This document shows positions 1-7,877 of a stretch of DNA of 23,895 nucleotides, one piece after another. The DNA is from Ornithomonoglobus_A sp045649025. GTDB lineage: Bacteria > Bacillota > Clostridia > UBA1381. Where the stretch lies: assembly GCA_045649025.1 (NCBI GenBank), contig JAZRPB010000013.1:1-23895 (forward strand), read 5' to 3'. The notes under the pieces are model-generated. The model was given only the letters and a program-made list of their open reading frames with translations. It was not told the origin of the DNA and did not search any database. Made by a program: the position numbers and the translations under genes. Every line of letters begins with the position of its first letter. Position 1 is the first letter of the stretch.

Positions 1-110
1 ATTTCCCACTTCGAAACAGACTGCCTTGATACAAGTATTTTTTCTGCAAACTGCTCCTGAGAAAGATTTGCATCAGTTCTGAGATGTGCAATTTTTTCGC
101 CTATTGTCAT
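1..110 (-). CDS. XRE-family HTH transcriptional regulator, N-terminal part (truncated by window edge)
   Basis: The reverse strand reads an open frame from ATG at 108-110 to the window edge, giving 36 codons that begin MTIGEKIAHLRTDANLSQEQ and continue with FAEKILVSRQSVSKWE. This is a classic Cro/C1-type helix-turn-helix: 'LSQEQFAEK' is helix 2 and 'SRQSVSKWE' is the recognition helix. An AAAGGTGG ribosome binding site lies 8 bases upstream of the ATG, and a sigma-A-like promoter lies further up. The rest of the protein is outside the window, so its effector domain and target are unknown. It does not belong to the lepA transcript, which ends at a terminator just to the right. Confidence 0.85.
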   Translation of the reverse strand, partial: MTIGEKIAHLRTDANLSQEQFAEKILVSRQSVSKWE

Positions 111-158
111 TTAAAATCCACCTTTCAACTCTTCTATGTTATTATGTAGTATAAAATA

Positions 159-187
159 ATATTACCAATTTATTATAATTTTATCAA
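159..187 (-). promoter_or_regulatory. Sigma-A-like promoter of the left-edge XRE regulator
   Basis: On the minus strand TTGATA (182-187) is followed by a 17-base spacer and TAATAT (159-164), about 50 bases ahead of the regulator start codon. Upstream of the -35 box, at 210-224, is a small inverted repeat, GCAAC-ctata-GTTGC, which could be a binding site, perhaps for autoregulation. That role is inference only. Confidence 0.55.
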
Positions 188-296
188 CCAACTTCTTTTG
201 GTATTTTTCGCAACCTATAGTTGCAATTTTTATTAATTTAGCATATCGTTACTATATATTATACATTATTTTAATTAAAAATGCAAACTTTAGTTA

Positions 297-333
297 AAAA
301 AAGACCGAAATTTTAAAAATTCCGGTCTTTTTT
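297..333 (-). terminator. Rho-independent terminator of the lepA operon
   Basis: The arms AAAAAAGACCG (297-307) and CGGTCTTTTTT (323-333) pair perfectly, with partial extra pairing (AATTT/AAATT) inside. The hairpin ends with a T run on either strand. It starts one base past the lepA stop codon, so it closes the nine-gene minus-strand unit and could also act on transcripts coming from the other side. Confidence 0.85.
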
Positions 334-334
334 A

Positions 335-2143
335 TCAATCCAATTTTAAAACACTCATAAATGCTTCCTGCGGAACCTCTATGCTTCCAACCTGTCGCAT
401 TCTCTTCTTTCCCTCTTTTTGTTTTTCTAAAAGCTTTTTCTTTCTTGTTATGTCACCGCCATAACATTTTGCCAACACATCTTTCCTCAAAGCCTTAACA
501 GTTTCTCTTGCTATTATTTTATTTCCTATTGCTGCCTGAATAGGCACCTCAAAAAGTTGTCTTGGAATTGATTCTTTGAGCTTTTCAGCCATTTTCCTTC
601 CTCTTGAATATGCATTATCCTTATGGACTATAAATGAAAGCGCATCAACCATTTCTGAATTCAATAATATATCAAGCTTTACCAAATCAGAACGCCTGTA
701 TTCCGTCAATTCATAATCAAACGATGCGTAACCTCTTGTTCTTGACTTTAGTGCATCGAAAAAGTCATAGATTATTTCATTCAGAGGCAATTCATAGAAA
801 ATCTGGGCTCTTGTTGTGTCCATATACTTCATATCTATAAATATACCTCGTCTTTCCTGACACAACTCCATAACATTACCGACAAAATCTGTAGGCACCA
901 TTATATCAGCCTTTACCATAGGCTCTTCCATATAGTTTATTTCTGTGGGTGACGGAAGATTTGTAGGGTTGTCAACGCTTATAACCTCACCATCAGTTTT
1001 ATATACCTTATAAATAACACTCGGGGCTGTTGTAACAAGGTCAAGATTATACTCTCTTTCCAATCTTTCCTGAATGATTTCCATATGCAAAAGTCCCAAA
1101 AATCCGCATCTGCAACCAAATCCTAATGCAACTGATGTTTCTGCTTCAAACATAAGCGCAGCATCATTTAACTGTAACTTTCCCAATGCTTCCTTTAAAT
1201 CATCATATTGGGCACCATCTGCAGGATAAATTCCACAGTAAACCATCGGGTTAACCTTTTTATATCCTGGTAACGGTTCTTTGGCAGGATTTGTTGCAAC
1301 TGTTACTGTGTCACCAACCTGTGTATCCTGAATATTTTTAATACTTGCTGCTATATATCCAACATCACCTGCTGAAAGTTCTTTTCTAGGACTCATTCCA
1401 TTAGCATGAAGCGAGCCAACCTCAACAACATCAAACTCTGCACCTGTAGCCATAAGTCTGATTCTGTCACCTACACATAGCCTTCCATCTTTAACTCTCA
1501 CATAAACAATTACACCCTTATAACTGTCATAGTACGAGTCAAATATTAATGCCTTTAAAGGCTGGTTATCATCCCCTTTTGGTGCAGGTATCTTTTGGAC
1601 TATAGCCTCTAATACATCCTCAACATTCTGACCTGTTTTTGCAGAAACTAACGGAGCATCCTCCGCAGGTATTCCAATTATATCCTCAATTTCCTGAATA
1701 GCCCTTTCAGGCTGTGCAGACGGCAAATCAATTTTATTAACAACAGGTACAATTTCCAAATCATGCTCCAGTGCAAGATATGTATTTGCAAGAGTTTGTG
1801 CCTCTATCCCCTGTGATGCGTCAACAATCAAAATTGCACCCTCACACGCAGCAAGACTTCTCGACACCTCATAGTTAAAGTCAACATGTCCAGGTGTGTC
1901 AATCAAATTCAATATATAGTCGTTACCGTCTTTTGCTTTATAGTTAAGCTTGACTGCATGAGCCTTTATAGTTATACCTCTTTCTCTTTCAAGGTCCATA
2001 CTGTCGAGCAGCTGCTCCTCCATATCTCTGTCTGCAACCTCGCCTGTAAGCTCTAAAAGACGGTCGGCAAGAGTGGATTTTCCGTGGTCTATATGTGCTA
2101 TTATGCTAAAATTACGTATTTTTTCTTGTCTTGGGGTTGGCAT
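335..2143 (-). CDS. lepA: Elongation factor 4 (ribosomal back-translocase LepA)
   Basis: This is a 602-residue translational GTPase, the usual length for LepA/EF4, which binds stalled ribosomes and promotes back-translocation. The G domain is at the N-terminus with the P-loop HIDHGKST near residue 18, the switch-II motif DTPGHVDF and the guanine-specificity motif NKID. The C-terminus carries the LepA-specific basic segment (ITRKKKLLEKQKEGKKRM), which separates it from EF-G. The start ATG has an AAAGGAG site 8 bases upstream. It is the last gene of the nine-gene unit: the exonuclease stop is 14 bases upstream and a terminator abuts its own stop. In many Firmicutes lepA lies near gpr; here they are about 14 kb apart. 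The protein is intact. Confidence 0.97.
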   Translation of the reverse strand: MPTPRQEKIRNFSIIAHIDHGKSTLADRLLELTGEVADRDMEEQLLDSMDLERERGITIKAHAVKLNYKAKDGNDYILNLIDTPGHVDFNYEVSRSLAACEGAILIVDASQGIEAQTLANTYLALEHDLEIVPVVNKIDLPSAQPERAIQEIEDIIGIPAEDAPLVSAKTGQNVEDVLEAIVQKIPAPKGDDNQPLKALIFDSYYDSYKGVIVYVRVKDGRLCVGDRIRLMATGAEFDVVEVGSLHANGMSPRKELSAGDVGYIAASIKNIQDTQVGDTVTVATNPAKEPLPGYKKVNPMVYCGIYPADGAQYDDLKEALGKLQLNDAALMFEAETSVALGFGCRCGFLGLLHMEIIQERLEREYNLDLVTTAPSVIYKVYKTDGEVISVDNPTNLPSPTEINYMEEPMVKADIMVPTDFVGNVMELCQERRGIFIDMKYMDTTRAQIFYELPLNEIIYDFFDALKSRTRGYASFDYELTEYRRSDLVKLDILLNSEMVDALSFIVHKDNAYSRGRKMAEKLKESIPRQLFEVPIQAAIGNKIIARETVKALRKDVLAKCYGGDITRKKKLLEKQKEGKKRMRQVGSIEVPQEAFMSVLKLD

Positions 2144-2157
2144 ATATCTAACTCCTT

Positions 2158-2784
2158 TTATAAAATTACAGTTTTAGTTGTTTTTTTACATTTTACTTTC
2201 TTTTTCTGTGATGTGTGCACCTTGCAGCCTGGGTATATATGACCTATACCAACATCAAAGCACTCGGAAAGCTCCGAAAGACTAACAAGACTGTAATCAT
2301 ACATCATTCTCAAAAGTGCCATTGCACAGGCGTATGCATCATCATACGCATCGTGATGTGAAAAAGAAATGTTTAGTGCTTCGCAAAGGTTATTGAGCTT
2401 ATGACTTGATAGCTCGGGGTATGCCTTTTGCGACAGCTTTACTGTGCATATATAGTCAAAAACAGGGTATGTGATATTAAGTGAATCGAGTGTTGCACAA
2501 AGTGCAGTAATATCAAAGGAGGTATTATGTGCCACAACGGTTTGTCCTTCAAGATACGGACGTATTGTTGGCCATAGCTCTTCAAAGGTGGGAGCATCTG
2601 CAACCATATCGGGAGTGATACCATGTATTTTAATATTATAGCTGTTAAACTCCAACGGTGTTGGTTTTATATAAAACGATTTTCTCTCTACAATTTTATT
2701 ATCTCTAACAACGCATATACCCATACTGCATATACTTGTATATTTCGAGGTTGCAGTTTCAAAATCTATTGCAACAAAATTCAA
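2158..2784 (-). CDS. DnaQ-like 3'-5' exonuclease (DEDDh family)
   Basis: This 208-residue protein resembles the proofreading exonuclease domain of DNA polymerase III (epsilon/PolC type). The three Exo motifs are visible: VAIDFETA at residues 4-11 (Exo I, D and E), HNTSFDITAL (Exo II) and HDAYDDAYA (Exo III, with the H and D of the DEDDh class). The last ~40 residues are a Lys-rich tail of unknown role. The start codon is TTG, supported by a near-perfect ribosome binding site (AAGGAGGTGA) 6 bases upstream and by alignment of Exo I at the N-terminus. It lies between xseA (32 bases) and lepA (14 bases) in the same unit. A role in DNA repair or RNA trimming is likely; the exact substrate cannot be read from the sequence. 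Confidence 0.92.
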   Translation of the reverse strand: MNFVAIDFETATSKYTSICSMGICVVRDNKIVERKSFYIKPTPLEFNSYNIKIHGITPDMVADAPTFEELWPTIRPYLEGQTVVAHNTSFDITALCATLDSLNITYPVFDYICTVKLSQKAYPELSSHKLNNLCEALNISFSHHDAYDDAYACAMALLRMMYDYSLVSLSELSECFDVGIGHIYPGCKVHTSQKKKVKCKKTTKTVIL

Positions 2785-2790
2785 CTTATA

Positions 2791-2800
2791 TCACCTCCTT
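2791..2800 (-). promoter_or_regulatory. Strong ribosome binding site that fixes a TTG start
   Basis: The minus strand reads AAGGAGGTGA, nearly fully complementary to the 16S rRNA 3' end, 6 bases before the TTG at 2782-2784. No ATG that would keep the Exo I motif is available, so this site decides the start of the exonuclease gene. Confidence 0.85.
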
Positions 2801-2816
2801 GTTTTAATTATCAAAA

Positions 2817-3995
2817 TTATTTTGCCATACACTCCACATTGCCGTCTTTTAGCTTTAGTGTGAACTCATCACCACTCGAGAGATCTGTTTTGTTTCTTAC
2901 AACATCACCTTTGGGTGTAACTGCAATAGCATAGCCGCGTGAGAGCGTCTGCAACGGTGAGAGTGCATCAAGCTTTGAGGCAGATGCGGCAAGCTCACGT
3001 TTGCCGTTGGAAAGCTTAAGCATTAATTTGTTTTCCATATGCTTAACCAAATTATCTATTCTTTGATAATTTTCCTCTATTATTTCCGATGGCTTTTTAA
3101 TACGCATTGAATTTAAGCGTATTTTATTAGTTTCTATTCTTTTTAAAATTGCGTTTATGGTTCGTGTTTTGTAATTTTCTGTTACAGCACCCAACTCAAG
3201 TGTGGACGGCACCGCAATTTCTGCCGCCGCAGACGGAGTGGGTGCACGTAAATCTGCAACAAAATCTGCTATGGTAAAGTCGGTTTCGTGTCCTACCGCA
3301 CTTATTATAGGGATTTTTGAATTAAATATTGCACGTGCAACAATTTCTTCGTTATATGCCCATAAATCCTCTATGCTTCCGCCGCCTCTGCCCACAATTA
3401 AGGTGTCAACTGCTTCGTTATTATTAAAATACTCTATTGCATTAACAATGCTTTGCGAAGCACCGCTACCCTGTACCTGTGTGGGATATATTATTATTTC
3501 GGCAAGGGGATAACGTCTTGTTATTACATTTATTATATCACGCACTGCCGCGCCTGTTGTGGCAGTTGAAACTCCAATTTTTTGGGGGAATTTAGGGATT
3601 GGTTTTTTGTGTCCCTCATCAAAAAGTCCTTCCTCGCCAAGCTTTGCCTTTAGCTGCTCGTAGGCAATATATAATTCTCCAACACCGTCGGGGATCATTT
3701 CTTCAATATATAGCTGATATGCACCGCTGGGCTCATACACGCCAACTCTGCCGCGTGCCAAAACCTTCATGCCGTCGGTGGGCATAAATGTAAGCTTTGA
3801 AGCAGCACCCTTAAACATAACCGCCTTTAAAACACCGCCCTCGTCCTTTAAGGTGGTGTAGATATGACCTGAATAGTGTGGCTTGAAGTTTGATAATTCG
3901 CCCTTAACCCACACGTTATTAAGTATTACGTTTTTATCTAAAATAGCCTTTATATATCCGTTTATTTGTGAAACGGTTGCTGTTCTTATATCCAT
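2817..3995 (-). CDS. xseA: Exodeoxyribonuclease VII large subunit
   Basis: XseA is the catalytic subunit of exonuclease VII, which degrades single-stranded DNA from both ends together with several copies of XseB. The 392-residue product has the N-terminal OB-fold ('VWVKGELSNFKPHYSGHIY'), the central catalytic domain with GVSTATTGAAVRDI, VGRGGGSIEDLW and the hallmark RAPTPSAAAE, then a helical region and a short C-terminal beta segment. It is slightly shorter than the common 400-450 residues. The ATG has a GGAG site 7 bases upstream, inside the end of the TsaD-like gene, which it overlaps by 10 bases, suggesting translational coupling. Its partner xseB is about 16 kb away in another operon, although the two are adjacent in many Firmicutes. 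Confidence 0.97.
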   Translation of the reverse strand: MDIRTATVSQINGYIKAILDKNVILNNVWVKGELSNFKPHYSGHIYTTLKDEGGVLKAVMFKGAASKLTFMPTDGMKVLARGRVGVYEPSGAYQLYIEEMIPDGVGELYIAYEQLKAKLGEEGLFDEGHKKPIPKFPQKIGVSTATTGAAVRDIINVITRRYPLAEIIIYPTQVQGSGASQSIVNAIEYFNNNEAVDTLIVGRGGGSIEDLWAYNEEIVARAIFNSKIPIISAVGHETDFTIADFVADLRAPTPSAAAEIAVPSTLELGAVTENYKTRTINAILKRIETNKIRLNSMRIKKPSEIIEENYQRIDNLVKHMENKLMLKLSNGKRELAASASKLDALSPLQTLSRGYAIAVTPKGDVVRNKTDLSSGDEFTLKLKDGNVECMAK

Positions 3996-4912
3996 TTATT
4001 TCTCCATTTCAATTTAGCAAGGCAGCTTATACCCACTGCGTTATCAGACGATAGCTCGGGTGTGGCAAAGTATAGCGTAGCATCAACCTTTTTTGAAAGC
4101 TCATCACGAATGAGTGAATTAGAGGCAACACCGCCAACAATTAAAAGCTTGTGAATATTGGTTTCCTTTATTGCGTTGTTGAGTGATTTTATAAGCATTG
4201 CTGCAATGTTTTTTAAAACAGAAAAAGCAATATCGCAGCTATTGCTTTTACCAATAAGCTCTGCCATTTTTGTTTCAACACCCGAAAAGCTCATATTTGT
4301 GCCGTTAACAGACACAGGCATTGGTATTTCACCGCTTGCATTAGCACACAGCTTTTCTAAATGTACTCCGCAAGGGAAGGGCAGTCCTAACTTAACACCA
4401 ATGCGGTCTATATACTGACCTGCACTTATATCGGTTGTGCCGCCTATTATTTCGTGTGTGAAGTTGTTTTTTGGAGATGTTTTTAAGATTTCGGTTGTGC
4501 CTCCCGACAAATGCAGGGACATAAAATCCTCCTCCAAAAGCTCGTATGCATTTGCAGAATAAATACCTGCCATAATGTGCCCGTCCTGATGTGAAAATTC
4601 ATAGAAGGGGACACTAAAAGCTTTTGCAATACCTCTTCCAAAGGCTTCGCCCACCAAAAACACAGGCATATATGAGCCATCAACACTTCGTGGTCTTGTG
4701 CTTATTCCCACTGCACCAACAGTGTCTTGAATGTTAAGCTCGCTAAAGAGTGAGGCAATGTTTTTTGTGTGTAAAAACACGCCGTCGGATTGGCGTATGC
4801 CACGCTCGCCCTCCTTAACGGGAAGAATTGAGCGAATGTTCTGATAGCCTTTATCATCCACTGCACCAACAGAGGTGGTGTAGTTTGAGGTGTCAAAGCC
4901 TAAAAATATCAT
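3986..4912 (-). CDS. TsaD/Kae1-like protein (peptidase M22 family paralogue)
   Basis: This 308-residue ASKHA-fold protein is related to TsaD, the transferase that makes threonylcarbamoyl-adenosine in tRNA, but is shorter than the usual ~340 residues. Retained features are the N-terminal FDTSNYTTS loop, a metal-binding-type HxxxH (H108, H112), SGGTTEI near residue 136, the DISAGQYIDRIG segment, GGVASNS and the C-terminal Asp in SSDNAVGI. The usual SGGHT is SGGTT here. A divergent paralogue beside xseA/nusB is a recurring Clostridia arrangement, so I do not call it tsaD; the canonical gene is probably elsewhere. I chose ATG at 4910-4912, 12 bases after AAGGAG. An upstream TTG at 4919-4921 would sit only 3 bases from that site. 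It follows nusB by 34 bases. Confidence 0.85.
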   Translation of the reverse strand: MIFLGFDTSNYTTSVGAVDDKGYQNIRSILPVKEGERGIRQSDGVFLHTKNIASLFSELNIQDTVGAVGISTRPRSVDGSYMPVFLVGEAFGRGIAKAFSVPFYEFSHQDGHIMAGIYSANAYELLEEDFMSLHLSGGTTEILKTSPKNNFTHEIIGGTTDISAGQYIDRIGVKLGLPFPCGVHLEKLCANASGEIPMPVSVNGTNMSFSGVETKMAELIGKSNSCDIAFSVLKNIAAMLIKSLNNAIKETNIHKLLIVGGVASNSLIRDELSKKVDATLYFATPELSSDNAVGISCLAKLKWRNKWI

Positions 4913-4946
4913 AGTAAACAAACGCTCCTTTTTATCTTTTATATAA

Positions 4947-5357
4947 TTAAAGTTCCTTTGCGATTGTGGCTAAAAGGCCGTTCACGAACTTGCCCTGTTC
5001 GTCGTCGCCATATACCTTTGCAATTTCGACGGCCTCGTTGATTGCAACACTAACGGGAACATCGTCTACGTACTTCATTTCATAGATTGCAAGCTTTAAA
5101 ACAGAGTGTGCAACCTTTGGTATACGCTTTAGTGTCCAGGTGCTTTTTAAATTTGCTTCTATTTTTGAGTTTAATTCATCTCTCTTTTCATTTACACCCT
5201 TAACCACTGCACTTATATAACCTAAATTATCCTCACATTCGGGATTTTCCTCTAAAAGAGAATAAATCATTTCATTTACGTCGTCGCCGTGCTGATTAAG
5301 CTGAAAAATTAATGTAAATGCGGCTTTTCTTGCTTCGCTTCGTGATTGTTTTTTCAT
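4947..5357 (-). CDS. nusB: Transcription antitermination factor NusB
   Basis: NusB is an all-helical RNA-binding protein that, with NusE (ribosomal protein S10), binds boxA and supports antitermination on rRNA operons. The 136-residue length is typical. Recognisable elements are the N-terminal 'RSEARKAAFTLIFQL', the central 'WTLKRIPKVAHSVLKLAIYEM' helices and the conserved 'VPVSVAINEAVEIAKVYG' followed by 'KFVNGLLATIA' at the C-terminus. The start ATG is preceded by an AAGGGG site. The gene follows galE by 20 bases and precedes the TsaD-like gene. In many Clostridia nusB is next to xseA and xseB; galE upstream of it is unusual. Confidence 0.96.
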   Translation of the reverse strand: MKKQSRSEARKAAFTLIFQLNQHGDDVNEMIYSLLEENPECEDNLGYISAVVKGVNEKRDELNSKIEANLKSTWTLKRIPKVAHSVLKLAIYEMKYVDDVPVSVAINEAVEIAKVYGDDEQGKFVNGLLATIAKEL

Positions 5358-5377
5358 CAGGTTTTTCCCCTTATATA

Positions 5378-6391
5378 TTAGTTGTTAAATCCGTTTGGAT
5401 GGTTAGATTGCCATCTCCACGAGTCCTCACACATTTCCTCTATGCCACGCACTGCCTCCCAGCCAAGCTCCTCTTTAGCCTTTGTTGGATTTGCAAAGCA
5501 CTCTGCAATATCACCAGGACGTCTTGGGTCTATCTGGTAGGGAACATCTTTACCGCAGGCCTTTGAGAATGCGTTTATGATTTCAAGAACGCTGTAGCCG
5601 TTGCCTGTACCAAGGTTATAGATATGCACACCGCTTTTGTTGGTGTTTTTCTCTATCGCCTTTAAATGTCCTAATGCAAGGTCAACAACGTGAATATAAT
5701 CTCTCACACCTGTGCCGTCCTTTGTGGGATAGTCGTCGCCAAACACGTGTACCTTTTCAAGCTTTCCAACTGCAACCTGTGCCACATATGGTAAAAGGTT
5801 GTTTGGAATACCACGTGGGTCTTCGCCAAGGTTACCGCTCTTGTGTGCACCAATGGGGTTGAAGTAACGAAGAAGTGTAACAGAAAGCTTGCTGTTTGCC
5901 TTTTGTATATCGGTAAGGATGTTTTCAATCATAAGCTTTGTGGAGCCATATGGATTTGTTGTAGAAAGCGGAAAATCCTCGGTAATGGGAACAGTTTTTG
6001 GCATACCATAAACTGTGGCAGATGATGAGAATACAATATTATTTACATCATACTTTTCCATTAACTGCATAAGATGCAGTGTGCCTGTTATGTTGTTGTG
6101 GTAATAGGTTATGGGAATTTGAGTTGATTCGCCAACCGCCTTTAAGCCAGCAAAGTGGATAACTGCGTCTATTTTGTTTTCCTTAAACACAGCTTCCATT
6201 GCATTGTAATCTAACATATCAACCTTATAGAAAGGAAAGTCTTTGCCTGTTATGCTTTTTACCACATCAAGACTTTTTTCGCACGAATTTACAAGGTTAT
6301 CTAAAACCACTATCTCGTAGCCTTTATTTAAAAGCTCCACACAAGTGTGTGAGCCTATGTATCCTGCACCGCCTGTTACTAAAATCTTCAT
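5378..6391 (-). CDS. galE: UDP-glucose 4-epimerase
   Basis: GalE interconverts UDP-glucose and UDP-galactose (Leloir pathway and cell-envelope sugar supply) using tightly bound NAD. The 337-residue protein has the Rossmann motif GGAGYIGSH at residues 7-15, the Ser of the catalytic triad in SSSATVYG (around residue 124) and the YxxxK pair Y148/K152 in NPYGSTK. Length and order match the short-chain dehydrogenase epimerases throughout. The ATG has AAAAGGAG about 9 bases upstream. It starts 5 bases after the coaBC stop and is followed by nusB, so it is co-transcribed with unrelated housekeeping genes rather than with galK or galT. Confidence 0.96.
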   Translation of the reverse strand: MKILVTGGAGYIGSHTCVELLNKGYEIVVLDNLVNSCEKSLDVVKSITGKDFPFYKVDMLDYNAMEAVFKENKIDAVIHFAGLKAVGESTQIPITYYHNNITGTLHLMQLMEKYDVNNIVFSSSATVYGMPKTVPITEDFPLSTTNPYGSTKLMIENILTDIQKANSKLSVTLLRYFNPIGAHKSGNLGEDPRGIPNNLLPYVAQVAVGKLEKVHVFGDDYPTKDGTGVRDYIHVVDLALGHLKAIEKNTNKSGVHIYNLGTGNGYSVLEIINAFSKACGKDVPYQIDPRRPGDIAECFANPTKAKEELGWEAVRGIEEMCEDSWRWQSNHPNGFNN

Positions 6392-6396
6392 ATTAA

Positions 6397-7596
6397 TTAC
6401 TCTCCTTTTTGCAATTCTAAAATAAAACCCAACAGCTTTAAAGCTGCCTCGTCTTTTGTCATTTTAGGAAGCTCAACGCAGTTTTCTTTTGAAATAAGTG
6501 TTAGTACGTTTGTGTCAACACCAAAGCCTGCACCTTCTGTTTTTAAGCAGTTTGCGGCTATTAAATCAAGATTTTTCCGAGTTAGCTTTGCCTTTGAATT
6601 TTCCACAAGGCTTTGTGTTTCCATAGAGAAACCGCAAAGGAACTGATTATCCTTCTTGCGTTTACCAAGCTCATAAAGAATGTCGGTTGTCTTTTTTAAT
6701 TCTATACACATTTCGCCATCATTTTTTTTGATTTTTTCATCGGCAGTTGTTTTTGGTGTATAGTCGGCAACGGCTGCCGCCTTAATAACAATATCGGCAT
6801 CGTCAAATTCATCAAATACCGCCTGTGCCATTTCGTTTGCACTCTTAACATTAATTGTTTTCACAAACGGCGGAGCATCAACCTCCATATGCCCTGCTAT
6901 GAGGGTGACGTCTGCGCCTCTTAACATTGCATTTTTGGCAATGGCAACACCCATCTTACCAGTTGAATGGTTTGTTATATATCTTACAGGGTCAAGAGCC
7001 TCCATTGTGGCACCCGCCGTCACAAGCACCTTTTTACCCAATAGGTCTTTTTTATATGCAATTTCACGCAAAATATAATCAAAAAGCACGCTCTCTTCGG
7101 GCATACGTCCGTCGCCTGTGTCGCCGTTGGCAAGTCTGCCGCAATCGGGCTTTATAATTTCATAGCCATAGCCCTCAAGCTTTTTAATATTATCCTGAAC
7201 AATTGGGTTATGGAACATATTGTGGTTCATTGCAGGTGATATAATTTTCTTACAAGGACACGCCATAACGGTGGTTGTTAACATATCATCGGCAATGCCG
7301 TTTGCAATTTTACCAATCACATTTGCACTTGCGGGAGCTATTAAAACAACATCTGCCGCCTTTGCAAGAGCAACGTGCTCAACACTATACTCAAAATTTC
7401 TGTCGAAGGTATCTACAATACACTTGTGGGAGGTTAGTGTTTCAAAGGTTATGGGATTAATAAAGTTTGTGGCATTTTGTGTCATAAGAACGTGCACCGA
7501 GCAATGCTCTTTGGTGAGCATTCGTGCTAAATTTGCAATTTTATATGCAGCAATTGAACCGCTTACACACAAAAGCACCGTTTTATCTTTAAGCAT
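6397..7596 (-). CDS. coaBC: Bifunctional phosphopantothenoylcysteine decarboxylase / phosphopantothenate-cysteine ligase
   Basis: CoaBC carries out two steps of coenzyme A synthesis: CTP-dependent joining of cysteine to 4'-phosphopantothenate (CoaB), then FMN-dependent decarboxylation (CoaC). In the 399-residue product the N-terminal CoaC flavoprotein domain shows VSGSIAAYK, the catalytic His (H74), APASAN, PAMN (121-124) and the active-site Cys in DCGRLANGDTGDGRM (C152). CoaB begins at about residue 188 with VLVTAGAT, DPVRYITNHSTGKMG and the AAAVADYTP segment. I chose ATG 7594-7596 because GGAGGAA lies just upstream and the family begins MLxxK.VLLCVSG. A longer frame from 7620 would overlap the PqqD-like gene by 32 bases. 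With the chosen start the overlap is 8 bases (ATGCTTAA), implying coupling. Confidence 0.96.
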   Translation of the reverse strand: MLKDKTVLLCVSGSIAAYKIANLARMLTKEHCSVHVLMTQNATNFINPITFETLTSHKCIVDTFDRNFEYSVEHVALAKAADVVLIAPASANVIGKIANGIADDMLTTTVMACPCKKIISPAMNHNMFHNPIVQDNIKKLEGYGYEIIKPDCGRLANGDTGDGRMPEESVLFDYILREIAYKKDLLGKKVLVTAGATMEALDPVRYITNHSTGKMGVAIAKNAMLRGADVTLIAGHMEVDAPPFVKTINVKSANEMAQAVFDEFDDADIVIKAAAVADYTPKTTADEKIKKNDGEMCIELKKTTDILYELGKRKKDNQFLCGFSMETQSLVENSKAKLTRKNLDLIAANCLKTEGAGFGVDTNVLTLISKENCVELPKMTKDEAALKLLGFILELQKGE

Positions 7597-7864
7597 TTTC
7601 TTCCTCCAAAAGCTTTGCATTTTTAACCTCTTCTAAAAATGCATCAATTCCCTGTTTTGCTGTATTTTCATCTGTGTCAAATTCTTTAAGGATTGCATTT
7701 AAAATATCGTTGTATTCGCAACCCTTTTGCAGCATTTTCCATATAAACGCACCTGTATCATTAAGAGTTATAAGTCCGTTTAATTCAAGAGAGGCTGCAC
7801 CTATGGCAACAACAACGTTTTTGTTGCCTACATTTCTTAACATAAAGCCTTTTTTTATTTTCAT
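7589..7864 (-). CDS. PqqD-like (RRE-fold) small protein
   Basis: This 91-residue protein has the PqqD pattern: a short beta-rich N-terminal part (VVVAIGAASLELNGLITLNDTG), the diagnostic TGAFIWKML helix, then a helical half ending in FLEEVKNAKLL. PqqD-type domains (RiPP recognition elements) bind leader peptides and present them to modifying enzymes such as radical SAM proteins. Here there is no radical SAM gene or precursor peptide in the window. Its only specific partner is the HPr-kinase-like gene 13 bases upstream. Downstream it overlaps coaBC by 8 bases. The ATG has AAGGAG 9 bases upstream. The fold assignment is fairly secure; the substrate is unknown. Confidence 0.85.
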   Translation of the reverse strand: MKIKKGFMLRNVGNKNVVVAIGAASLELNGLITLNDTGAFIWKMLQKGCEYNDILNAILKEFDTDENTAKQGIDAFLEEVKNAKLLEEENA

Positions 7865-7877
7865 TTACACATTCTCC

